Origin: Desulfatiglandales bacterium
GTDB lineage: Bacteria > Desulfobacterota > DSM-4660 > Desulfatiglandales > HGW-15
Length of the DNA: 45,135 nt
Assembly (NCBI GenBank): GCA_030145585.1
Contig: JAQYVK010000604.1
Coordinates: forward strand, 1 to 45,135
Reading direction: 5' to 3'
Position 1 is the stretch's first letter. Each line of letters begins with the position of its first letter. The translations under genes and the position numbers were made by a program. Positions 10,003 to 18,125 of the stretch are shown piece by piece. Under the pieces are notes generated by a model that did no database searches, was not told the origin of the DNA, and worked only from the letters and a program-made list of their open reading frames with translations.

Positions 10003-10338
10003 TCACGCCTTCTCAATCAGGACGGTCCAGTATTCCCCCACCTTCTCCTGGTTCAAAACTTTATTTCCTTCTAATTTGGTCGAACGAGGGACATTATCGG
10101 CCGGCTCGCCGTCGTCGAGCCACACCTCCAGAATTTCGCCGGATTTCATGGCGGCCATTGCGATCTTGGTCTTTACAAAATTAATCGGACACTTGGTCCC
10201 GCGTAGGTCTATGAATTTATCCGCCCCATTATTGCGATTCATTTCATCGCCACCCTTCGATTCATCGATAGGCATCTTCTCCTCCATGTTGATCTTATGA
10301 TTGTGCTCTCCCGAGATTTTTTTCGTAGGCTCAGACAA
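10003..10338 (-). CDS. TusA/SirA-like sulfurtransferase family protein with N-terminal extension
   Basis: DLRGTKCPINFVKTKIAMAAMKSGEILEVWLDDGEP; CPIN in place of the usual CPxP. Confidence 0.8.
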   Translation of the reverse strand: MSEPTKKISGEHNHKINMEEKMPIDESKGGDEMNRNNGADKFIDLRGTKCPINFVKTKIAMAAMKSGEILEVWLDDGEPADNVPRSTKLEGNKVLNQEKVGEYWTVLIEKA

Positions 10339-10723
10339 TATCCAGGGGCTCAGGTGTTACCATCCCATTTTTAATTGTAAACGCACCGCAGGTCCTCTTC
10401 TCATTTTCCAAGGAGACGATCACATAAATGATTGAGGAATCATGCGCCAAGCGAATATCTTCCTCCGAGGGCCGGGCCGGAGAGGCAGGATGGCTGTGGT
10501 ACACGGCGATCAAGTCTGATCCATCGGCTCGGACGCTTTTCGCGACCTGAAACTGTTCCTTGGGATCCAAGGAAAAATGAGTTTCACTCTTGTCTACGTT
10601 GGTCATTTTATAGTGGGATGTGATGACGTCCTCTTTCCCTGCAAGATATCCACACGCCTCCAAAGGGGCTTCGGCTTCCGCCTGTTCATAGATCATTTCT
10701 AAAATGCCCTTTGATATTTTCAT
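10331..10723 (-). CDS. JAMM/MPN+ (M67) metallopeptidase, HcyD/Mec+/QbsD-like
   Basis: JAMM motif EACGYL...HSHPASPARPSEED (HxH-x10-D); start overlaps the stop of the upstream E1-like gene. Confidence 0.9.
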   Translation of the reverse strand: MKISKGILEMIYEQAEAEAPLEACGYLAGKEDVITSHYKMTNVDKSETHFSLDPKEQFQVAKSVRADGSDLIAVYHSHPASPARPSEEDIRLAHDSSIIYVIVSLENEKRTCGAFTIKNGMVTPEPLDIV

Positions 10724-11541
10724 AGCTTCAAATCACAGACTGTTTGTTCATAATCAATCAGCGAGGTTATCTGCGGGCTTTCACCGCAGACTGGACATTC
10801 CACCCTCTTTTTAATCTTCAAGTTCCTGAATTCCATTTTGAGTGCGTCGAACGTCTGGAGGCGATTGGCCAGCAGGTCTCCCTTCCCGAGAATATATTTT
10901 AATGTCTCTGTGGCCTGAAGGGTTCCGAGCACACCGGCCAGCACACCGAGCACGCCCGCCTGGCTGCAGGTCGGAACGGCGTCGGGCGGCGGGGGTTCCG
11001 GAAATATACACCGCAGGCAGGCCGACTCTCCCGGGAGAACCGTCATGGTTTGCCCATTGAAACGGAGTATCCCGGCATGAGAATAGGGCTTTTTAGTGAT
11101 GATGCAGGCATCATTGATCAGATATTTGGCCGCAAAGTTGTCTGTCCCATCGACGATGAAATCGTAACCCGAAATGATTTCCAAAGCATTATCGGCCTCC
11201 ACGCGCTCTTCGCGGATATGTACCTGTACATCGGGATTCAAAAGATTAATTTTTTCCTTGGCGGATTGAACTTTGGTTCGATCAATATCAGAAGTAAAAT
11301 GGACGATCTGCCGTTGTAGGTTCGTCATGTCAACCACGTCCCCGTCGACGATTCCAATGGTTCCGACGCCTGCCGCGGCGAGGTAATACAGGATGGGTGA
11401 ACCCAGCCCACCGGCGCCGATCACCAATACTTTTGCCTCCAATATTTTTTGTTGGCCTTCAATGCCCACATCAGCCAAGATCAGATGTCTGCTATACCTG
11501 TGGATTTGTTCTTCATTCAGTTCCATTTTGATAGTCCTCAA
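10720..11541 (-). CDS. E1-like HesA/MoeB/ThiF family adenylyltransferase (HcyF-like by context)
   Basis: VLVIGAGGLGSP, DGTDNFAAKYLIND, two Cys pairs CLRC and CPVC. Confidence 0.9.
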   Translation of the reverse strand: MRTIKMELNEEQIHRYSRHLILADVGIEGQQKILEAKVLVIGAGGLGSPILYYLAAAGVGTIGIVDGDVVDMTNLQRQIVHFTSDIDRTKVQSAKEKINLLNPDVQVHIREERVEADNALEIISGYDFIVDGTDNFAAKYLINDACIITKKPYSHAGILRFNGQTMTVLPGESACLRCIFPEPPPPDAVPTCSQAGVLGVLAGVLGTLQATETLKYILGKGDLLANRLQTFDALKMEFRNLKIKKRVECPVCGESPQITSLIDYEQTVCDLKL

Positions 11542-12791
11542 ATTTTATGAAGTGCTTGTTCAATGTCCTCCATGAGGTCCTCAACGTCCTCGATGCCGAC
11601 AGAAAGCCGAATCAGGCCTTCACTGACATCCATGGTTTCCTTTTCTTCCATGGTGTACTCCTGGAAAAGTGTGGAAGCGGGGTGAATGATCAAGGTCGTG
11701 TTATCTCCCAAATTGGAGGCCCGCCGGATGATTTTCAAATGATTTAGAAAAGTAAAACTGGTCTGCTTATCGGGTAGTTCAAAGGTCAGCACCCCACCAA
11801 AACGGTTGTTAAATTGCTTTTTAGCCAGGGCATGGAAAGGGGAATCCGGTAATCCAGGGTAATTGACCCGGATTACTTTATCATGCCGGGCTAAATAACC
11901 GGCCAGCTCCAGTGTGTTTTTACAGGCTTTTTCAACCCTGAGAGAGAGGGTTTCCAATCCGAGACTTTGCAAAAAGGCGATTTGTGGGGCCATGCAGGCG
12001 CCCAGGTCCCGGTAGACTTCCTTTCGTAAACGGGCCAAAAAAGACAATTCCCCCAGTTTCTTATAATCTTCCAAGCTTGGAAAACCGGACCATTCGCAGT
12101 TGCCCAGATCGACAATGACACCGCCAATACTGGTGGCACCTCCGGAAATCAATTTGGTAGATGAATGAACAACAAGGTCGACACCAAATTCCTTTCCCTT
12201 AAACAGGTAAGGGGTCGTTACTGTGCCATCTACAATGACCGCGATTCCATGGTCCCGGGCCATTCTTTTCTCACGGGCGATTTCCACAATCTTTGTGATA
12301 TCCGGGACATTCATCTTGGGATTGGAAATGGTCTCTAAAAAGAGCGCACGGGTTTTTCCATTGATGGCTTCGCGAACCTGATCCAGGTCGTCTATGTCCA
12401 CAAATCGGGTCTCGATTCCGAAATTTTTTAGGGTTTTTTTAAAAAAGGAATAGGTGTTTCCAAATAATGAATTTGCAGAAACGATGTTTTCTCCTTGCTT
12501 CAATAAATTGAAAAAAACATTGGAAATGGCCGCCATTCCTGAGGCCGTTGCGACCGCTGCCCTGCCATCTTCAAGCCCGTTCATTTTCCGTTCAAACGCT
12601 TCCACCGTGGGGTTGGTGACCCGGCTGTAGGCATGGGCCGGTTTTCTAAAGGCAAAGGCGTCTTCAATATCCTCCGCGGACTCAAAATGAAACGCAACAC
12701 CTGCGTATATCGGGTATCGAATGGCCTTATGGATGTCCTCTTTCAGGACATCTCCGTGAACGGCTTTTGTATCAAAACCAAGTTTTCCCAT
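11538..12791 (-). CDS. metY: O-acetylhomoserine (thiol)-lyase family PLP enzyme (MetY)
   Basis: Cys/Met metabolism PLP family; SRVTNPTVEAFE, PLP-Lys context VVHSSTKLISGGATSIGG. Confidence 0.88.
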   Translation of the reverse strand: MGKLGFDTKAVHGDVLKEDIHKAIRYPIYAGVAFHFESAEDIEDAFAFRKPAHAYSRVTNPTVEAFERKMNGLEDGRAAVATASGMAAISNVFFNLLKQGENIVSANSLFGNTYSFFKKTLKNFGIETRFVDIDDLDQVREAINGKTRALFLETISNPKMNVPDITKIVEIAREKRMARDHGIAVIVDGTVTTPYLFKGKEFGVDLVVHSSTKLISGGATSIGGVIVDLGNCEWSGFPSLEDYKKLGELSFLARLRKEVYRDLGACMAPQIAFLQSLGLETLSLRVEKACKNTLELAGYLARHDKVIRVNYPGLPDSPFHALAKKQFNNRFGGVLTFELPDKQTSFTFLNHLKIIRRASNLGDNTTLIIHPASTLFQEYTMEEKETMDVSEGLIRLSVGIEDVEDLMEDIEQALHKI

Positions 12792-12796
12792 AATTA

Positions 12797-13012
12797 TTAC
12801 CCTCTGGTCTGCCCACCCCCCATGAAAAAAAGAAACTCGATCTGGTCATTTTCCTTGAGTTGGGTGGTTTCAAAATCGACTCGATTCAGAATTTCACTAT
12901 TGAGCTCAACTGAGACCATCTCCGGCGTTTCAATGCCTCTTATCTTTAACAAATCGGCAATGTTTACGACATCAGATACCGTCTCCTCTTTCCCGTTTAT
13001 GGTCAATCGCAT
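12797..13012 (-). CDS. ThiS/MoaD-like sulfur carrier protein (HcyS-like by context)
   Basis: 71 aa beta-grasp-like ORF ending FFMGGGQTRG*; C-terminus confirmed by reading the codons at 12797-12823. Confidence 0.85.
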   Translation of the reverse strand: MRLTINGKEETVSDVVNIADLLKIRGIETPEMVSVELNSEILNRVDFETTQLKENDQIEFLFFMGGGQTRG

Positions 13013-13380
13013 CTCGTACTCCTTTCCGACTTTAAGTGTACTTATGAGGCTGTTGGAAAACGCCCATCTGCTGCGTTACCCTCATCCCTCGTCACTGCGG
13101 CGTACAAATAACAAAACGGTTCACGGCACACGGCGCAGGGTGTATGGCCTAAAATCACAACGAATTGAGAAAAATTCACACTTTGACATGGACCCTATAC
13201 CGTGGACCATGTACCTTTCTTTTATTACGCCTCATTCCCAGGGATTTCGTCCCGCAGAAGAGCCTGCGGGATGGACATTTTCCATCAGCCTCACAAAACC
13301 CAGTTTTTCGAAAGTCTCTATTGAATATGTTCCATGAGGCTTGTCACTTGAATCTTGTTTTTTCCAACCCATTGAAACCT

Positions 13381-13842
13381 TTAAATATTATAAGTAATGG
13401 CGCCATTCTCCTTGGACAGGACGTCGGTTTCCCTCTGTTGGATGTCCGAAAAGTCTATCTTGTCGATGACGGATGAAATGGCCTCCTCAACCTCCTCCAA
13501 AACCCCGAAAAAGCCGTTCCGGGTCGCCCCATCATTACCAGGCAAGCCATTATCTGGATCAGGGGTGGAAAAAAGCGAAGGTTCCATGACTCGAATAATT
13601 CCCCCCACAGTGATGCTTTTCGGAGGCCGGCACAAAGAATACCCGCCACTCGGTCCTTTCTTGCTCTGGATGAATCCCCCTTTTTTTAATTGAGTCAGGA
13701 CCTGTTCAATGTATTTCGGAGGTATGTTTTGTCTTTCAGCCAGATCGATGATGTGCACCAGGTTATTTTGGAAGTGATTCGATAAATCAAGGATCACTTT
13801 CAGTGCATAGTGACATCTGAGAGAAATTTTCATATTTCCCAA
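13381..13842 (-). CDS. Rrf2 family transcriptional regulator lacking the Fe-S Cys triad
   Basis: MKISLRCHYALKVILDL, IPPKYIEQVLTQLKKGGFIQSKKGPSGGYSL; no Cys after the wing. Likely start is the internal Met at 13833. Confidence 0.88.
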   Translation of the reverse strand: MGNMKISLRCHYALKVILDLSNHFQNNLVHIIDLAERQNIPPKYIEQVLTQLKKGGFIQSKKGPSGGYSLCRPPKSITVGGIIRVMEPSLFSTPDPDNGLPGNDGATRNGFFGVLEEVEEAISSVIDKIDFSDIQQRETDVLSKENGAITYNI

Positions 13843-13913
13843 CTCACAGAACTTTTAGGGGTTTATCGGATTCCATTCAAAGCTTCTTTGTTTGCTCATT
13901 TAGAATACTGTAC

Positions 13914-14026
13914 ATATAGACTATAATTTATCTCTTGTCAAGCATTTATTTGCCTGAAAATATAAATAAATTTATTATTTTTAAAAAATTTTTAAATTTA
14001 GTCTACTTAAAATATAGACTAAATTT
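13914..14026. promoter_or_regulatory. Putative operator region of the Rrf2-led sulfur operon
   Basis: ATATAGACTA at 13914-13923 and 14012-14021; perfect 12-bp inverted repeat AAATTTAGTCTA (13994-14005) / TAGACTAAATTT (14015-14026). Confidence 0.6.
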
Positions 14027-14034
14027 GAGATAAT

Positions 14035-14268
14035 TATAGCTGATGTAATAAATATGGTCTGATTGGGAGGCGTGTGTGACAATACAAAATCCCCCCCCTG
14101 GCCCCCCTTTTTGAAAAGGGGGGGGCACGCTTACACTCCGACATGGCTCATTGCGGCCATAGGAGTGCTGATACGACTTCAGGCCTTCATAAGTTCCCCC
14201 TTTGACAAAGGGGGACAGGGGGATTTTATAAAAAGGCCAATCGGAACATATTTCTGACAATGACTGTA
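14035..14268 (-). mobile_element. MITE-like element, family 1, copy 1
   Basis: Terminal inverted repeats TGTAATAAATATGGTCTGATTGG / CCAATCGGAACATATTTCTGACA; internal G-run/C-run hairpins; homologous to 40909-41136 in opposite orientation. Confidence 0.75.
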
Positions 14269-14314
14269 GGCTTTTTCATTAGGGGGGCTTTGATAAGGAT
14301 TTCCTGGAAAAACC

Positions 14315-15103
14315 TCACCCACCTTGGTTGAGGTGCAGGGTTTCGAAGGCGGGGGGTTTATCCTGGATAAAGATCTGCTCCGGAATGGATTTGTTGAAGA
14401 CCATTTTCATGTTTTTAAGGACCAATCTCCTCTTTTCTCCCTTGTGGGACACACCCACTTCACGGGCATAATAGATGCCTTCATTTTCCTGAAAATCAGA
14501 ATATGACAATGTAATCTGTTTGTCTGGAAACTGGACTGATCTGGGCAACTGGCTTTCAGGATGGAGATCAATCACTTCCACTTCCTCACCATCCCCGTGG
14601 AACAGGCTGATTTGATCTTTCTTCAAAGATTTAACACGATCATGACGGACAAGATTGGGATATCCTCTCAGGGTCCCCCAGACGAGTTCAGGGTCAATAT
14701 TTCCTGGGAAAAATTTTGAGAGGGATTCCGGTGTGAATGGTGCATAGTATAGTGTTTTATCCTTGAAGGAGAGTACCTCTAGTCTCTTCTGATCAATCAG
14801 GATATGAAGAATGGGTTGTCCCCAGGTTTGGGTGATTTCGATCTTCATCCTAAAGGGACTTTTTTTCCCCACCACGAGGATATTGGCTTCTGATTGACCA
14901 TACCAGGCGCTGGATGCTATGCGGCCATGGGCATAAAAAGAATGGACCTTATTCTCCTGTTCCCGAATTACCGAAATGATCCGTTTCGTTGTTTGATCGC
15001 TGAGGGGCTCTTGAATCGGAGGTTTTGAAACAGTCGCACAATTAGGGATAAGGAATAGAAGGAAAAAAATTATCAGGTAGTAACGCAGGGGCTTCGAACC
15101 CAA
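14315..15103 (-). CDS. Outer-membrane lipoprotein, LolB/DUF4292-like
   Basis: Lipobox-like LIPNCATV signal; beta-rich body (ANILVVGKKSPFRMKIEITQTWGQPILHI). Confidence 0.6.
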   Translation of the reverse strand: MGSKPLRYYLIIFFLLFLIPNCATVSKPPIQEPLSDQTTKRIISVIREQENKVHSFYAHGRIASSAWYGQSEANILVVGKKSPFRMKIEITQTWGQPILHILIDQKRLEVLSFKDKTLYYAPFTPESLSKFFPGNIDPELVWGTLRGYPNLVRHDRVKSLKKDQISLFHGDGEEVEVIDLHPESQLPRSVQFPDKQITLSYSDFQENEGIYYAREVGVSHKGEKRRLVLKNMKMVFNKSIPEQIFIQDKPPAFETLHLNQGG

Positions 15104-15197
15104 TTATTGGAACTCCTTTCGGGCTGTCAGGCCGAAAAGACTTTCGGCAAGACAGCAGAAAAAACCCAATCTGAGATCGGGTTTCATCGCCCACTCC

Positions 15198-16985
15198 TTA
15201 TTCTAATACCGCCTTTACCTTTTCAATCTTTTCTTTGATCATCTCTTCATTTGGATGGTTCAAGGAGAGGGCTTTTTGATACATCTCAAGAGATTTTTTA
15301 TACTTTTTCGTTTTAAAATAGACATCCCCTAAATGCTCACTAACAGTGGGATCATCAGGTATCAGAGTAAAAGCTTTTTCAAGAGATTGGATGGCCTCAT
15401 CATACAACCCTTTCTTGTAATAGACCCAACCAAGACTATCTATAATATAGCCACTTTCCGGTTTTATTTTTAGGGCTGACTGAACCAATTCCATAGCTTC
15501 ATTCAACCTTATACCCTGTTCGGCATAGGTATAACCTATGTAATTGAGCGCATCGGCGTGCTTCGGATCAATCTCAAGGACGCTTCTCATTTGTTCGATA
15601 GATTTTTCCTTTTGTCCCATTTTATCGAACACAACACCGAGTCGAAAGATCAGTTCGACGCTTCTATCATCCTGCTTCAGGCCCTCTTCTATCACTTCAA
15701 TAGCTCTGCCAAACTCCTTTTTCTTTTCGAGAAGTGTGGCTTGCATTAAATAGAGTTCAATTTTTCCTTTCTCTTTTTGGATCGCCACCTGAAGGAGGTT
15801 GAATGCTTCATCATACTTTTCCTGGTTATCAAGGATATAGGCCATGTGTAATTGTGCGCTAACAAAATACCTTGAACCTTTATCTATCATCCGGAAATGA
15901 TCAAGGGCCTTTTCAGGCTCCCCCTTCTCTTCATAGGCCAAAGCAAGAAAATATCGAGTTTCATGATCCGAAGGCCAAGCGGAAACGATCAGATTAAGTT
16001 CCTCAATCGATTCATCCAACTTCCCATGACGAAGATAGATACGCCCCAGGATTTGACGGTCCCGATCTCCAGGCTTTGAATGCGCCTTAAGCTCTTCCAT
16101 CTTCTGCTTCGCCTGATCCTCCCGACCGAGTTCATAATATACATTTATGAGCCTTTCTCGGGCGACCGAATTGGCGGGATAATAACCCAGCAATTTTTCA
16201 TAAGTGACCATCGCTTTTTCGTAGTCTTTTGACATCTGATACAGAACGCCTAGATCGAAAAGGGTATGCTCCATCCTGGGGTTTATTCTCAGGGCGTCCT
16301 GATAGGCTTTTTCCGCCGCCCGGTAATTACGCAATTCCAAATGGATCCTACCCCGGTAGTAGTAGGCGATCATCAAATTGGGATCTTCTTGGAGAAGCGT
16401 GTCTAAATGCCCCAGAGCAGCCGTAAACTGGCTTTTTTTAATGAAGATCGTTGTCAAGATGAGTCTTACTCTTGAGTTACTGGGATCCATATCGAGTATT
16501 TTTTGATACTCACTTATTGCGGATTTATCATCTCCTGAAAGCGAATAAATGTCGGCCAATTGCAGACGTTTCTCAATATTATTGGGATCGGTCTTTAAAC
16601 CTCTTTGTGCATATTCTAGCGCTCCCTCATAATCTTTCATTTTTTTAAGATAGATGACCATCTTTTGGTTGAGGTAAAAGGAATCGGGATCATTTTCAAG
16701 CGCCTTTAGCAAGTAATCCCTTGCTTGCTTAAAATCGCCATACTCATCATTGAGAGAGGCCATGAGAAAATTTGTATAAGCCGCCTGAAGCTTATCTCCT
16801 TCAATGCCTAGCATGCCTTGTGCAGGGGAAACTCTACGAGATTCTGGAATTTTCGACAATGATTCAAACCCTGTGCAGGCCCCGCCTATACTGAGAAAAA
16901 AAAGGAGGCCGATACAATAGAATAATTTACTCTCGTTTTTATAGTGTCGTTTTATGGAACCCATTGAAATCACAATCCTGTTCAT
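15198..16985 (-). CDS. Tetratricopeptide repeat protein (many TPRs)
   Basis: Repeated TPR units such as AALEYAQRGLKTDPNNIEKRLQLADIYSLSGD; probable lipoprotein Cys GGACTG. Confidence 0.9.
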   Translation of the reverse strand: MNRIVISMGSIKRHYKNESKLFYCIGLLFFLSIGGACTGFESLSKIPESRRVSPAQGMLGIEGDKLQAAYTNFLMASLNDEYGDFKQARDYLLKALENDPDSFYLNQKMVIYLKKMKDYEGALEYAQRGLKTDPNNIEKRLQLADIYSLSGDDKSAISEYQKILDMDPSNSRVRLILTTIFIKKSQFTAALGHLDTLLQEDPNLMIAYYYRGRIHLELRNYRAAEKAYQDALRINPRMEHTLFDLGVLYQMSKDYEKAMVTYEKLLGYYPANSVARERLINVYYELGREDQAKQKMEELKAHSKPGDRDRQILGRIYLRHGKLDESIEELNLIVSAWPSDHETRYFLALAYEEKGEPEKALDHFRMIDKGSRYFVSAQLHMAYILDNQEKYDEAFNLLQVAIQKEKGKIELYLMQATLLEKKKEFGRAIEVIEEGLKQDDRSVELIFRLGVVFDKMGQKEKSIEQMRSVLEIDPKHADALNYIGYTYAEQGIRLNEAMELVQSALKIKPESGYIIDSLGWVYYKKGLYDEAIQSLEKAFTLIPDDPTVSEHLGDVYFKTKKYKKSLEMYQKALSLNHPNEEMIKEKIEKVKAVLE

Positions 16986-17005
16986 GTCTAAGTCGTCAGT
17001 TGATT

Positions 17006-17986
17006 TTATTTAATAAAATCTGAGAAATTCTCCTCAAAGTTGGGAATTTCTTCCATGAGCCACTTTCTTATACCCTTGATGATTCTTTCCTGGATCTGGC
17101 GAATCCTTTCACGAGAGATATGGTATCGATCCCCCAGTTCTTGAAGGGTCAAAGGACTCTCTGCCATGATCCGATTATCAAAGATATCCAATTCCTTCCC
17201 GGCGAGCCCTTCCCTGTATTCTTTCAATTTTTCTAAAAGGAGTTCCCGGTTCTGTTTCTCGGAGAGCGCCTCATCGATTGCCATGCCCGGGTCCGGTACA
17301 AAAGACCCGTAAACCTCTTTTCCATCCATTCCTACAGGGGCATTGAGGGAGATTTCCCCGCTTCCCAGGCGCTGGCTCATCTCCTCAACCTCTTTTTCTT
17401 TGACATCAAGGCGCTCAGCCAGGAGCCTCGTTTCAGGTTCATAGCCCTGTGATATCAGTTTATCCCTTTCCTTGGCCAAGTTAAAGAACAATTTCCGCTG
17501 AGTCTGTGTTGTGCCGATTTTTACCATCTTCCAATTTTCCATGATAAATTTAAGCATGTAGGCCTTGATCCAAAATGAGGCGTAGTAGGAAAATTTAATC
17601 CCCCGGTATGGATCAAATTTCTGGACGGCCTGCAAGAGACCAACATTGCCCTCTTGAATGAGATCCAGAAGACTCTTGGTCCAATAACGATGAAAATCCA
17701 TAGCAATCTTGACCACCAACCTAAGGTTGGAGGTCACCAGCCGGTACGCGGCCTTCTGATCGTTTTTTTCCCTAACGAGTTTGCCCAATTCCACCTCTTC
17801 TTCTCTCGTTAGCAATGTATAATGCTTGATCTCCATCAGGTACATCTGAAGAGGATCGTAAGGGACGAGGGATCGCCCTCCAGTTTGGACGACCGGACTG
17901 AGCACAGGGGTACCCTTGGGCTTGGTCTTCTTGTCCTTACTTTTCGATCTTTTTTTGACAGGAGTCTTTTTTTCTTTTTTTTTCAT
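17006..17986 (-). CDS. RpoH-like sigma-70 family factor (start re-assigned to internal ATG)
   Basis: SNLRLVVKIAMDFHRYWTKSLLDLIQEGNVGLLQAVQKFDPYRGIKFSYYASFWIKAYM; region 4 LGDRYHISRERIRQIQ; ORF track start is 18088. Confidence 0.85.
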   Translation of the reverse strand: MKKKEKKTPVKKRSKSKDKKTKPKGTPVLSPVVQTGGRSLVPYDPLQMYLMEIKHYTLLTREEEVELGKLVREKNDQKAAYRLVTSNLRLVVKIAMDFHRYWTKSLLDLIQEGNVGLLQAVQKFDPYRGIKFSYYASFWIKAYMLKFIMENWKMVKIGTTQTQRKLFFNLAKERDKLISQGYEPETRLLAERLDVKEKEVEEMSQRLGSGEISLNAPVGMDGKEVYGSFVPDPGMAIDEALSEKQNRELLLEKLKEYREGLAGKELDIFDNRIMAESPLTLQELGDRYHISRERIRQIQERIIKGIRKWLMEEIPNFEENFSDFIK

Positions 17987-18125
17987 GTTGAGCGGTATAT
18001 TTGCCTGATTTTTGAGATATGTTACGCCGATTTCAATGTGAGAGGCTGGATGGACAACAGTATTTGTCACAAGGCGAGGAGATCCCATGCAGGCAAGGTG
18101 CCTTTAATAGATTATTCTCTCTCCA

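Noticed and set aside
13914-14026. CRISPR-like repeat spacing of TATAGACTA
   Set aside because: Only three short motif instances with an inverted arrangement; fits an operator, not an array.
14003-14260. Pro/Gly/Lys-rich ORFs (also 14063-14257 and 40920-41108)
   Set aside because: Both loci are MITE family 1; the similar peptides arise from repeat translation, not protein conservation.
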